Source of the DNA: GCA-2699365 sp036160955
GTDB taxonomy: Bacteria > Verrucomicrobiota > Verrucomicrobiia > Opitutales > Coraliomargaritaceae
Reading direction: 5' to 3'
NCBI GenBank assembly: GCA_036160955.1
Contig: JAYYDJ010000095.1
Location: 1-64,000, forward strand
DNA: 64,000 bases
Under the pieces are notes generated by a model that had not been told where the DNA came from, did no database searches, and was given only the letters and a program-made list of their open reading frames with translations. Position 1 is the first letter of the stretch. Each line of letters starts with the position of its first letter. This document shows, in pieces, positions 1-8,547 of this stretch. A program made the translations under genes and the position numbers.

Positions 1-1
1 A

Positions 2-637
2 GATACATCGGCAACAGGTACATACACAGTTACTTATAACGTCAGCGACGCTACGGGTAATCAGACAACAGTTACACGAACAGTAGTGGTGGTCGATACG
101 ACCGCACCTGTGATTACGATAGCAGGAGAGAGCACAGTGACAGTAGAGGCGGGAAATACTTACACCGATGCAGGGGCAAGCGCTAGTGATATCGTAGACG
201 GAGCTCTTAGTCCAAGCACAACAGGTACGGTAGATACATCGGTACCAGGAGTTGATACAATTACTTACAGCGTCAGCGACGCAGCTGGTAATGAATCAAT
301 TGCAATACGATATGTATATGTTGTTAGTGACGATTTTGTTGAATCTATAAAAGCTAATTTTGGATTTATTGAACAAGATTCATATGACACACTACAAGAT
401 GCATACGATCAGGTAGTTGTGGAGAGGGATGCTCGCTTAACTATGGAAGAAGTGAGGGATGCCCGAGTCGGCTCTAGAATAATAGCAGTAGAAAACGGGC
501 AAGCTGTCGTGCGGTTACAAATGGAAGAAAGTTCTGATCTTCAGGTTTGGGAAGATACAGGAGATCCAGCTACTATGACAGTGCCTGTGCCATCGGATTC
601 GGATACAAAATTCATACGCTTCAAGATGGCTGAGTAA
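2..637 (+). CDS. 3' end of a large extracellular Ig-like repeat protein (partial)
   Basis: The reading frame is open from the left edge, so the N-terminus lies outside the window. The visible part begins with the end of one beta-sandwich repeat (TYTVTYNVSDATGNQ) and then a complete copy with the hallmark APVITIAGESTVTVEAGNTY ... DTITYSVSDAAGNE. This is the DUF5011/HYR-type Ig-like fold found in tandem in secreted adhesins. After the repeats comes a short stalk with YDQVVVERDARLT, then a terminal segment with ARVGSRI, RLQMEESSDLQVWEDTGDP and FIRFKMAE. From memory this type of C-terminus ends many large Opitutae surface proteins and may serve for sorting or anchoring; that role is inference. 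The ligand is unknown. Confidence 0.8.
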   Translation, partial: DTSATGTYTVTYNVSDATGNQTTVTRTVVVVDTTAPVITIAGESTVTVEAGNTYTDAGASASDIVDGALSPSTTGTVDTSVPGVDTITYSVSDAAGNESIAIRYVYVVSDDFVESIKANFGFIEQDSYDTLQDAYDQVVVERDARLTMEEVRDARVGSRIIAVENGQAVVRLQMEESSDLQVWEDTGDPATMTVPVPSDSDTKFIRFKMAE

Positions 638-830
638 TTTTTTCAGAGGACTAGATGTATCCAGTATCCCTTAAGATACCCCGTCCTTGCACAAGGATAT
701 TGACCTAGGCGTCCCTACAAGCCCTTTGAGCTTTCTATTTAGGGGTAAGTAAAGGGTATGGTTTTGTGGGCGTACACAGCCAAATAAGCCCGATTATTTA
801 TTTCTTTAGTTATTAGCAACTAGGGGGTAT

Positions 831-1255
831 TTAATCCCCATTTTTCATAACTCGCAGCGGCGCACCATTTACAGTACCAGCATAAAAAGTAATAATTTCA
901 GCAGGAATATTACCAATGTTTCGACCGTAGTGCCATTGATCTGGTGTTGGCATTAGCACTTTGCCTTGTTTGAATTGTTTGGAGTTACCATTCTCATCTC
1001 CTATTTCAATCTCTCCTTTCAAGACATAAACTGCCATTGGATTGGATGTTTATGTATCGTCGTAGTCATCCCAATAGGCATAGTTGCTTTAATAAACGTT
1101 AACTCTGGTTGGCCTATCGGATAATTTTTTATTAACGAGCCATCCCAACCTGTTGAACTCTGTGATAATACCTTAGGCTCTGGAGATGTATTGTGCGCGA
1201 ATAAGATACAAACTAGAACAACAAAAAGCGGTATAATATATAGAGTAGTCTCCAT
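831..1255 (-). pseudogene. Small exported cupin-domain protein, broken by a frameshift
   Basis: Two overlapping frames encode adjoining halves of one cupin protein. The N-terminal half starts METTLYIIPLFVV (membrane or signal segment) and runs to TTIHKHP, the first metal-binding histidine motif. It then shifts into nonsense (IQWQFMS). The C-terminal half resumes in another frame at PMAVYVLKGEIEIGDENG and includes PDQWHYG and the final strands. Inserting one base at about 1041-1043 (one more T on the plus strand) restores a continuous HKHPNPMAVYVLKGE. So the lesion is a single-base deletion, either a true recent pseudogenisation or a sequencing error. An intact product would be a single-domain cupin of about 140 residues; the substrate cannot be told. 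Confidence 0.8.
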
Positions 1256-1506
1256 GTCCAAACTGTCTATTTATGGGAAGTATTATCAACAAGAATTTTA
1301 ATCCTAGTAAAAAGCTCCAAAAAATTAGTTCTAAAAAGTCCCTGCTGCTAAGTACTAAATAACAAGTCCCTACAAGCTACTTGATGTATACACATAATCA
1401 AGAGAGCAGCCTAGCGAACCCCAGCCCCCATATATGCCCAGTAGTGAACACTAAAAGTGGGTCAGTAATGGCTAAGTCAAAAGTACAGATTCTCTTCTCG
1501 CATTAT

Positions 1507-1540
1507 CGAAAAGCCCCTAAGCTATTAAGCTTAAGGGCTT
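1507..1540 (-). terminator. Probable intrinsic terminator of the tRNA-Lys/tRNA-Thr unit
   Basis: Read on the minus strand, a stem of about 13 bp with one mismatch (AAGCCCTTAAGCT paired with AGCTTAGGGGCTT) is followed directly by TTTTC. It lies just downstream of the tRNA-Thr 3' end, as expected for Rho-independent termination. The T tract is short. Confidence 0.55.
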
Positions 1541-1544
1541 TAAG

Positions 1545-1621
<77 letters not shown>

Positions 1622-1640
1622 GTCTAAAAAAATAAAGTCC

Positions 1641-1713
<73 letters not shown>

Positions 1714-1762
1714 AGAATTAAGAAAAATCTGAGTCCTTCACGCAAAGCGATTAGGAATCGCG

Positions 1763-1791
1763 TATCGTGTGATTCACTCTTGTTCTGTCAA
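1763..1791 (-). promoter_or_regulatory. Probable sigma-70 promoter of the tRNA unit
   Basis: On the minus strand a perfect TTGACA (1786-1791) is followed after 17 bases by ACGATA (1763-1768). The next bases are CGCG, a GC-rich discriminator of the kind seen at stringently controlled stable-RNA promoters. Transcription would start about 43 bases before tRNA-Lys. The -10 match is weak. Confidence 0.45.
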
Positions 1792-2488
1792 GCCCGAGAT
1801 CCACCTTTATGCGTAATTCAAGTCACTAGATCTGTTTTTAGTCTATGCGAGGAATAACATTTTACATAGGAACGCGGCTACTTTTTTCGAGTGAAAGATA
1901 AAAGAGTAGGGCGCGGGTACCGATGTCAGTTTACAGTAAGCAGTACTAGAGGATTAAACAAATACCCCTACGGTCCCATTAGGGGTCGAATAATAAGTAA
2001 TTACAGGTACATTATAGGACTTTTTAAAAAGTAGCTTTATACCCATTATGTGGTTATGGATGGTGCTGTTTTGTGTGACTTATGGTGGGTAGTCTCCAAT
2101 AAGCTGTGGAGTGTCAAAATTGGTTGCAATTGGAGCCTAATTTATAGAAAAATTTAATTTTTTATATCTAAACGATAATAGTCCCATTGTAAAATAACTA
2201 TAAAATGTTGTTCGCAGTTGATTGTGAATAACTTGTGCATAATAACTATATGTAGTGGTTAAATTGTAAAATTTCACAATATATTGTGTTCCCATGTTGA
2301 CAGTAGCATTAAAAGGGAACATGTTTACCGTTCTATGATGTCCAAAATATACAACATAAAAGACGTATCTTTTTGTTGTACAAGGCACTCCAAATTTTAA
2401 ATGCAAAAATTTATTTACAAGGGCCAATTTAGGTAAAATCTTAGAAAAACTTCATTCTAACTCACTGACTCAAAAAAGACGCAATATT
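1792..2488. other. Long intergenic region between the tRNA unit and nrdB
   Basis: About 700 bases without a convincing gene. The left half is mixed sequence with a small hairpin (ACCCCTA/TAGGGGT near 1965-1988). The right half is AT-rich and holds the two NrdR-type boxes listed separately, plus a TTGACA at 2297-2302. A 96-codon open frame on the minus strand (2137-2427) has a Phe/Tyr/Asn-rich product typical of AT-rich noncoding DNA and was not called. Confidence 0.6.
2245..2288. promoter_or_regulatory. Tandem NrdR boxes upstream of nrdBA
   Basis: Box 1 is ACTATATGTAGT at 2245-2256. Box 2 is the perfect palindrome CACAATATATTGTG at 2275-2288. Both fit the NrdR consensus (acaCwAtATaTwGtgt). 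Their centres are 31 bases apart, three helical turns, which is the usual NrdR box-pair spacing. A TTGACA sits 8 bases after box 2. NrdR represses ribonucleotide reductase genes when dATP is high, so this implies NrdR control of nrdBA. No nrdR gene is in the window. Confidence 0.8.
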
Positions 2489-3571
2489 ATGGAAAAAACT
2501 TACAAAATCGGAGATCGCACATTCGTGCTTGACGAAAGCAAAGCAGAAGCCGCTTTCTCTGCAAAAAAGATCATCAATGGTAAAGACACAATGTTCTTTA
2601 ATATTTTGCCTCTAAAATATCAGTGGGCATATGATTTGTACAAGACAATGAAGAACAACCATTGGGAACCAGAGGACATACCAATGCAAAAAGATGTTGA
2701 ACTTTGGCGTAGCAGTGAACTATCAGAAGTGGAGCGCTGGATTATCAAGATGGCGATTGGTTATTTCTCTGCGGCCGAGGGCATTGTCGGAGACAATATA
2801 CAGCACGTCACACGCGAACTTGTGACTGCACCCGAACTAAAGCTAGTTCTCGGCCGACACGCACACGAAGAAAATATTCATGCTGACTCACTAGTATACA
2901 TGATCAGCTCACTCGGCATCAACCCACATGAATGCGAAGCAATGTTCGAAGATATTCCAACGATTGCCAAGAAGACAGAATTCGTTGTCAGTAACTCACG
3001 CGCACTGCGCCGTGACATGGACTTGGAAACAGTCGCCGACAAGCAGGCTTTTGCGAAGAATCTATTCTTGTTTGGCCAGTGTATGGAGGGGACACAGTTT
3101 TACGGATTGTTTGGCATGGTGCTATCACTCTATCGTCAAAATAAGTTTCCCGGACTTGGGCAGATGTTCCGTTACACGCTACGTGATGAGTCTAATCACA
3201 TTGAAGTTTTCCGCAACTTATTAATGGATTTGATTGAAGAAAACAGTGATATATGGACACCCGATTTTAAAGAGGAACTCAGCGACATGATGCGTGAAGC
3301 GATCACTCTAGAAAAAGAGTTTATTCGTGACTGCTTGCCTGTAAACTCCGTCGGGTTAAGTGCAGATGAGTTTTGTCAGTACATCGACTATATTGCAGAT
3401 CGCCGTCTCGAAGGCGTCGGTTTACCGCCCATAAGTGATGGTGTGGCCAATCCTTTCCCTTGGCTCGCAGAAATGATGGACATTAAAAAAGAACAAAATT
3501 TCTTTGAAGGTCGCGTGACTGAATACCAGAAAGCATCCGCGCTAGGTTCAGTCGATGACGACGAACTTTAA
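2489..3571 (+). CDS. nrdB: Ribonucleotide-diphosphate reductase subunit beta, class Ic-like
   Basis: The 360-residue protein is the radical-generating small subunit, which makes dNTPs together with the downstream alpha subunit. Metal ligands read as E97 (SAAEGIVGDN), E128 and H131 (EENIHADSL), E200 (QCMEGTQFYG), E234 and H237 (RDESNH). The first ligand is Glu, and the radical-tyrosine position (four residues after H131) is L135. Chlamydia trachomatis class Ic R2 likewise has Glu at the first site and Phe at the tyrosine site, so a Mn/Fe cofactor without a tyrosyl radical is predicted. C-terminal signatures ADRRLEGVGL and NPFPWLAEM also match the chlamydial type. The start has no Shine-Dalgarno sequence. 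NrdR boxes lie 200 bases upstream. Confidence 0.95.
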   Translation: MEKTYKIGDRTFVLDESKAEAAFSAKKIINGKDTMFFNILPLKYQWAYDLYKTMKNNHWEPEDIPMQKDVELWRSSELSEVERWIIKMAIGYFSAAEGIVGDNIQHVTRELVTAPELKLVLGRHAHEENIHADSLVYMISSLGINPHECEAMFEDIPTIAKKTEFVVSNSRALRRDMDLETVADKQAFAKNLFLFGQCMEGTQFYGLFGMVLSLYRQNKFPGLGQMFRYTLRDESNHIEVFRNLLMDLIEENSDIWTPDFKEELSDMMREAITLEKEFIRDCLPVNSVGLSADEFCQYIDYIADRRLEGVGLPPISDGVANPFPWLAEMMDIKKEQNFFEGRVTEYQKASALGSVDDDEL

Positions 3572-3665
3572 TTGTACTGGCGGAGTAATTACCGCCATGG
3601 TTCTTCTTCTCTACCCCACAAAATTGATTAAAACTTACCGTTAGCCTACTGACCCAAAATAAAAA

Positions 3666-6600
3666 ATGATACAAAAAATTTCCTTCGAAGAAGATCTTGA
3701 GCTCAAACGCTTCGCAACAATTCCAAAAGAAAAAAAACCGCGTTTTGATTGGCGCGGAGTGATTGAGCAGGGCGGGATGCAAGGTCCGGAAATAAAGGTA
3801 GCAGCAGAGGGAGTAGAGCGCGACTTCGACCTTGCAGAAATTGCTGATACGATTGGTGCAGCTTTGACTGATTTATTGTTATCTCGACAGGAGGATGAAA
3901 TTTTTACCGACCAAAACCAAAAGTTTGTGGCGACAGTAGCAGAAAGTGTAGGCCGTGTACTAGCCGAGCAAATTGAGCAAGGGCGCGAGCTAAAACTGTC
4001 TTCTCATGATATTGATTTACTCATTGAAAAAGCGCTCATTGAAAACGATGCACATGATGTAGCGAAGAGTTTAGTCTTCGCACGTAATCATGGTGATACG
4101 ACTGAAGAAAGAGGCCCGGTTTCAATACGTTTGATTCGTAGAAACACGCAGGTTGTTCCCTGGAATGAATCAAAAATTGAAATAGCTGTGCGTAAGTCCT
4201 TCCTTTCGCTGCAGATGGACTCATCGCCAGCAGTTGAAGTGGCACGCTCGGTGACAGACCGACTCAACAGTTACGGCCAAGCGTTTATCAACATAGAAGA
4301 TGTCCAAGATGGTGTTCAAGAAGAGCTTATGCGCCAAGGCCACTTTAAGGTAGCGGAGTCTTACATCCTTTACCGTGCGCACCGCTCGCGTCTACGTGAA
4401 AACTCTGATGATGCTGCTGGTTCTGATGAAGCGCAGCAAGAATCAATGATTGTAGTCACTGAAGAGGACGGTGAAAACACTTTCTGGGATGGTATAGATC
4501 TTAAAAAACGTATTGAATTTGCATCTATTGGTTTAGAGCTGAGATTAGATTCTGATGCAATTGAGCTAGAGTTGCGCCGCTCTTTATATCCAGAAATGAA
4601 GCGTGAGGATCTGGAAAAGACAATTATATTAAATTCGAAAGCTTTAATTGAGCGAGATGCTGACTTTGCGCGCTTTGCTGGTCGCATTCTTTTATCGTAT
4701 ATTTACCAAGAAGCATTGGGTTGGGATATCGTCGAAGATGGTGTTGATAAACTCAAGGATGCGCATCGCCGTGGCTTAAAAACTTATCTCAAGCGAGCCG
4801 TAGAAATAGGTCGGGTGAATCCTAAGCTTTTGGAGTATGACTTGGATAGGCTTGGTGATGCTTTGGACCCATCTGCAGATTTAGATTTTGATTATTTGGG
4901 AGTGCAGACCCTTTACGATCGTTACTTGATTGTTGATAAGACCTCTAAGCAACACCGCCGCTTAGAGGTGCCTCAATACTTCTGGATTCGTGTTTCCATG
5001 GGTCTTTTCCATGCAGAAAAAGAAGACCGTGAGGCTTACGTTATTAGTTTGTACAATTTATACAAAAGCAGGCGTTTTTGTTCATCGACTCCAACTCTCT
5101 TCAACTCAGGTACTTTGCACTCTCAGCTTTCATCGTGCTACTTGTACAAGGTAGACGATAGCATTGAGTCGATTATGCACCGCGGTATCGCAGACAATGC
5201 GTTTTTATCGAAATGGGCCGGGGGCCTAGGCGGTTCATGGACAGCTGTACGCGGGACAGGAGGATTTATCAATGGAACTAACGGAGAGAGCCAAGGGGTC
5301 ATTCCATTTTTGAAGCTTCATAATGATCAGCTTGTTGCAGTTAATCAGGGTGGAAAGCGTCGTGGCTCAGGATGTGCCTATTTAGAAACCTGGCACAATG
5401 ATATCCACGATTTTCTTGAGTTACGTAAGAATACTGGTGATGACCGCCGTCGCACTCATGATATGAATACGGCTAATTGGATACCAGATTTATTTATGAA
5501 GCGCATGGAAGCACGAGAAGTGTGGACGCTCTTTCGCTCGAATGAAGCACCAGATTTACACGACCTATATGGGAAAGCTTTTGAGTCACGCTACGCCGAG
5601 TATGAAGCGATGGCTGAGAGAGGGGAAATTTTAGGAAAGCAAGTTCCTGCTATTGAGTTATGGAAGTCCATGCTTCGTATGATTTTCGAGACCGGTCACC
5701 CGTGGATAACATTTAAAGATCCTTGTAATATACGCAGTCCGCAAGATCATACAGGTGTCATACACAGCTCCAATCTATGCACAGAAATCACGCTAAATAC
5801 GTGTGACGAAGAAACAGCAGTATGTAATCTTGGCTCTGTTGTTTTGGACTCCCACTTGGATAAGGACGGCAATTTAGATCATAACAAATTGCGTGAGACC
5901 ATTCGTATTGCTGTTCGAGCTCTGGATAATGTAATAGATATTAATTTCTATCCAACAAAGGCTGCCGAGACAGCAAACAGTCGCCATAGACCAATTGGTT
6001 TAGGTGTGATGGGTCTACAAAATGCTCTTTTTGTAAAGAATATACCATTTGCTTCTCAGGCAGCAGTCGAGTTTAACGATGAATTTATGGAGGCGATTGC
6101 TTACTACGCCTATGAAGCATCTTCCGACCTTGCTGCTGAGCACGGAACTTACAGTACTTATTCAGGTTCTAAGTGGGATCGCGGATTAATGCCACAAGAC
6201 ACTTTAGATATGCTCGAATCAGAGCGCGGTGAAGAAGTTAAAGTACCTCGTGCTGGGAAGATGGATTGGAAACCACTTCGAGAAAAAGTTGAAAAACAGG
6301 GAATGCGTAATTCTAACGTTTTGGCGATCGCTCCAACCGCTACCATTTCTAATATTATGGGTACGTCGCCTTGTATCGAGCCGACGTATAAAAACCTCTT
6401 TGTAAAAAGTAATTTGTCCGGCGATTTTATTGTCTTAAATGGTCATTTAGTTAGAGACCTCAAAGCGCAAGGTCTCTGGAATGATGAATTATGCGAGCAA
6501 CTTAAGTATTTTGATGGCGAGCTTGAAGCTATTGAAGGAATACCAGATACAATACGTGAAAAATATAAAACTGCATTTACTGTAGACTATAAATACTTGA

Positions 6601-6920
6601 TAGATGCGGCATCACGCCGGCAAAAATGGATTGATCAGTCGCAGTCGGTGAATCTTTTTCTAGCAGAACCGGACATTAAATCACTCTCACACATGTATCG
6701 TGACGCTTGGCACAAAGGTTTGAAGACTACTTATTATTTACGTACTCTAGGTGCTTCAAATATTGAGAAAGCTACGGTCAGCGTTAAAAAAGAGGTTCGA
6801 GGGCGAGCAGGTCAAACAGAGGGAACGTCTTCTGAGAAAAGGGAGTACACTGATGCCGAGGTCAAGGCGTGCTCATTGGATGCTATGATGAATGGTGAAG
6901 AGTGTGAAGCCTGCCAGTAG
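3666..6920 (+). CDS. nrdA: Ribonucleoside-diphosphate reductase subunit alpha
   Basis: The 1084-residue large subunit binds substrate and allosteric effectors. The N-terminal region appears to hold two ATP-cone domains (about 35-150 and 152-245, the second with IRLIRRNTQVVPWNESKIE). The barrel follows. Catalytic residues are visible: redox pair C491 (LSSCYLY) and C720 (TAVCNLGS), thiyl C705 within NLCTEI, radical-transfer Y1023-Y1024 (TTYYLRTLG), and a C-terminal reductant pair CEAC four residues from the end. It follows nrdB after a 94-base gap and is probably co-transcribed. Two stacked cones suggest strong dATP feedback. Length matches the long chlamydial form rather than E. coli NrdA. Confidence 0.96.
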   Translation: MIQKISFEEDLELKRFATIPKEKKPRFDWRGVIEQGGMQGPEIKVAAEGVERDFDLAEIADTIGAALTDLLLSRQEDEIFTDQNQKFVATVAESVGRVLAEQIEQGRELKLSSHDIDLLIEKALIENDAHDVAKSLVFARNHGDTTEERGPVSIRLIRRNTQVVPWNESKIEIAVRKSFLSLQMDSSPAVEVARSVTDRLNSYGQAFINIEDVQDGVQEELMRQGHFKVAESYILYRAHRSRLRENSDDAAGSDEAQQESMIVVTEEDGENTFWDGIDLKKRIEFASIGLELRLDSDAIELELRRSLYPEMKREDLEKTIILNSKALIERDADFARFAGRILLSYIYQEALGWDIVEDGVDKLKDAHRRGLKTYLKRAVEIGRVNPKLLEYDLDRLGDALDPSADLDFDYLGVQTLYDRYLIVDKTSKQHRRLEVPQYFWIRVSMGLFHAEKEDREAYVISLYNLYKSRRFCSSTPTLFNSGTLHSQLSSCYLYKVDDSIESIMHRGIADNAFLSKWAGGLGGSWTAVRGTGGFINGTNGESQGVIPFLKLHNDQLVAVNQGGKRRGSGCAYLETWHNDIHDFLELRKNTGDDRRRTHDMNTANWIPDLFMKRMEAREVWTLFRSNEAPDLHDLYGKAFESRYAEYEAMAERGEILGKQVPAIELWKSMLRMIFETGHPWITFKDPCNIRSPQDHTGVIHSSNLCTEITLNTCDEETAVCNLGSVVLDSHLDKDGNLDHNKLRETIRIAVRALDNVIDINFYPTKAAETANSRHRPIGLGVMGLQNALFVKNIPFASQAAVEFNDEFMEAIAYYAYEASSDLAAEHGTYSTYSGSKWDRGLMPQDTLDMLESERGEEVKVPRAGKMDWKPLREKVEKQGMRNSNVLAIAPTATISNIMGTSPCIEPTYKNLFVKSNLSGDFIVLNGHLVRDLKAQGLWNDELCEQLKYFDGELEAIEGIPDTIREKYKTAFTVDYKYLIDAASRRQKWIDQSQSVNLFLAEPDIKSLSHMYRDAWHKGLKTTYYLRTLGASNIEKATVSVKKEVRGRAGQTEGTSSEKREYTDAEVKACSLDAMMNGEECEACQ

Positions 6921-7037
6921 GGATTATCCTTAATGATAGCTTTTTCTTTGATGCGCCCAAAAAGTACTCATCGTTGATTATTGTCTGCAAGCAAAGTGCA
7001 TTCAGAAACATTATAGTTTCCCTCACTTTGTAATTTT

Positions 7038-7694
7038 TTATGATTTGCTGTAGATTGTGCTTACTAAATCTTTTGTAACTGCCCAGCGCGTCAATGCTAC
7101 CGAATTTGGTAATTGTAGCTTTTTTAAGATATTTGCACGGTGCGTATCGGCAGTCCTAGCGCTAATGCCTAGTTTGATCGCTATTTCTTTATTTGTATAA
7201 GCTTCAGCTACTAAAATAATAATTTCACGTTCTCTTTTGGTTATAGATTCTAAGCGATTACTATTGTAAGACTCTTTAGATTCAATAAATTCACGTAATA
7301 CTTTTTCTGTGTCTGAGTTAAAGTAGGCATTGCCTTCAGCCGTCTGTTTAATCGCTTTTTCTAACTCGTCTAGGCTAGCACTTGTGTGAATATATCCTGT
7401 TATGCCGATTCTTATAAGTTTTCTAAGCGCGGATTTATAAGTAAGCGAAGCAGAAATTAAGACATTCTGTCTTGGTAGCCTTTTTTTTAGACGACTGATT
7501 AGTTCATAACCTTGGGAGCTTGGTGAGGTTAAATTGATAATGACTAAATCAGGATTGTGTTTTAAGCATAAGTCGTATCCGTCAGAGTCGTTACCAGCTT
7601 TGGCAACTAAATCAAGCTTTGGGTATCCACTAATAGCAAGAACTAGAAGATCTCGCAGTAAATTTTCTTCTGCAATTATAACAATACTTCTCAT
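7038..7694 (-). CDS. NarL/LuxR-family response regulator with atypical receiver domain
   Basis: The 218-residue protein has a CheY-like receiver (about 1-125) and a LuxR-type helix-turn-helix (about 147-212: TKREREIIILVAEAYTNKEI, ISARTADTHRANILKKL). The receiver lacks standard chemistry. The phospho-acceptor aspartate is N54 (DLVIINLTSPSSQG), and the usual lysine near the end of the domain is missing (GYIHTSASLDEL). It therefore probably does not work by Asp phosphorylation. No sensor kinase is adjacent. The next gene on the other strand is a membrane protein starting about 110 bases away. Targets are unknown. Confidence 0.85.
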   Translation of the reverse strand: MRSIVIIAEENLLRDLLVLAISGYPKLDLVAKAGNDSDGYDLCLKHNPDLVIINLTSPSSQGYELISRLKKRLPRQNVLISASLTYKSALRKLIRIGITGYIHTSASLDELEKAIKQTAEGNAYFNSDTEKVLREFIESKESYNSNRLESITKREREIIILVAEAYTNKEIAIKLGISARTADTHRANILKKLQLPNSVALTRWAVTKDLVSTIYSKS

Positions 7695-7803
7695 AGTTTT
7701 ATTATTGTTTCTAAATTAACTAGAAAAAAGATTTGTGAAGGGATTAACTTTTTTGAGTGATGGTTGATTTGCCCTTTATACTTGTCGGATTGCTATTTAC
7801 TGA

Positions 7804-8517
7804 GTGTTTAGCATTTTGGATGCCGTGTTTGTAGAATTATCAATATATAATGGTGCAACTGCATTTATTGCTGGGCTTGTTTCAAGTGTCCACTGTGTTG
7901 CTATGTGCGGTCCTCTTTCCTGCGTTTTTTTAACGGGTCGTGTAAATAAGGTAAATCCTCATGTAATTTTGAGTTCCTATCATCTTAGTAAACTCATAGG
8001 ATATATTTTAGTAGGTGCTTTAGCTGGAGCTTTTGGAGGAAGTTTAATAAATTTATTGCATAACTCATGGTTAAATTATTTACCGTGGGTCTTAATTATT
8101 TTTTTTCTAACAATTGCATTTCGTTTGGAACGATATTACCCGAGACCTTTATGGTTAGCCAGTACATACCAAAAAATTTCTTCAAGAGGAATTACAGTTA
8201 GCCCAATAGCCAAAGCTATTTTTTTTGGATTTACTAGTCCGCTACTCCCATGCGGGCCACTGTATATGATTATGGGACTAGCCTTATTTTCTGGATCTGC
8301 ACTTAGCGGAGCTGAATTTGCTGCTGGATTTGGAGTCGGCACAATGCCTCTACTTTGGCTAGCACAAAGCCAATTGTTTCGCTTACGAAACAATCAGGCA
8401 ATTAGTTTTCTTTCAACCATACAGCGTGCGATTGCACTGTTTGCAGCAATTGTCGTTATGTGGCGATTGAGGGCGACTCTTGGCATTGAGAGTACGATTG
8501 ATTGGATATGTCAATAG
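7804..8517 (+). CDS. DsbD/UreH-like polytopic membrane protein (sulfite exporter TauE/SafE-type annotation)
   Basis: The 237-residue product is very hydrophobic, with about six membrane segments. Its diagnostic motif is SSVHCVAMCGPL near residue 27, the HCxxMCGP signature of the cytochrome-biogenesis/DsbD_2 family (often annotated UreH or sulfite exporter TauE). A second LLPCGPLY motif lies in the middle. The paired Cys-containing repeats suggest transfer of reductant or metal across the inner membrane, and relatives often accompany cbb3 oxidase maturation. No oxidase genes are visible here, so the substrate is unassigned. Start uncertain: GTG at 7804 or a later GTG; no ATG fits. Confidence 0.75.
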   Translation: MFSILDAVFVELSIYNGATAFIAGLVSSVHCVAMCGPLSCVFLTGRVNKVNPHVILSSYHLSKLIGYILVGALAGAFGGSLINLLHNSWLNYLPWVLIIFFLTIAFRLERYYPRPLWLASTYQKISSRGITVSPIAKAIFFGFTSPLLPCGPLYMIMGLALFSGSALSGAEFAAGFGVGTMPLLWLAQSQLFRLRNNQAISFLSTIQRAIALFAAIVVMWRLRATLGIESTIDWICQ

Positions 8518-8547
8518 ATTCAAAGCTAAATAAAGCTAATAGAATAT

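Noticed and set aside
711..1377. 12-base repeat GTCCCTACAAGC at 711-722 and 1366-1377 flanking the cupin gene
   Set aside because: Only two short copies without target duplications or inverted ends, so not evidence of a mobile element.
1964..1988. Hairpin ACCCCTA/TAGGGGT in the region before nrdB
   Set aside because: No T-tract follows on either strand and no gene ends nearby, so it is not a convincing terminator.
2137..2427. 96-codon minus-strand open frame upstream of nrdB
   Set aside because: Its product is Phe/Tyr/Asn/Thr-rich with no recognisable fold, it lies in AT-rich DNA and it covers the NrdR box region.
3483..3782. 99-codon minus-strand frame across the nrdB-nrdA junction
   Set aside because: Antisense shadow of two well-supported genes, without family resemblance.
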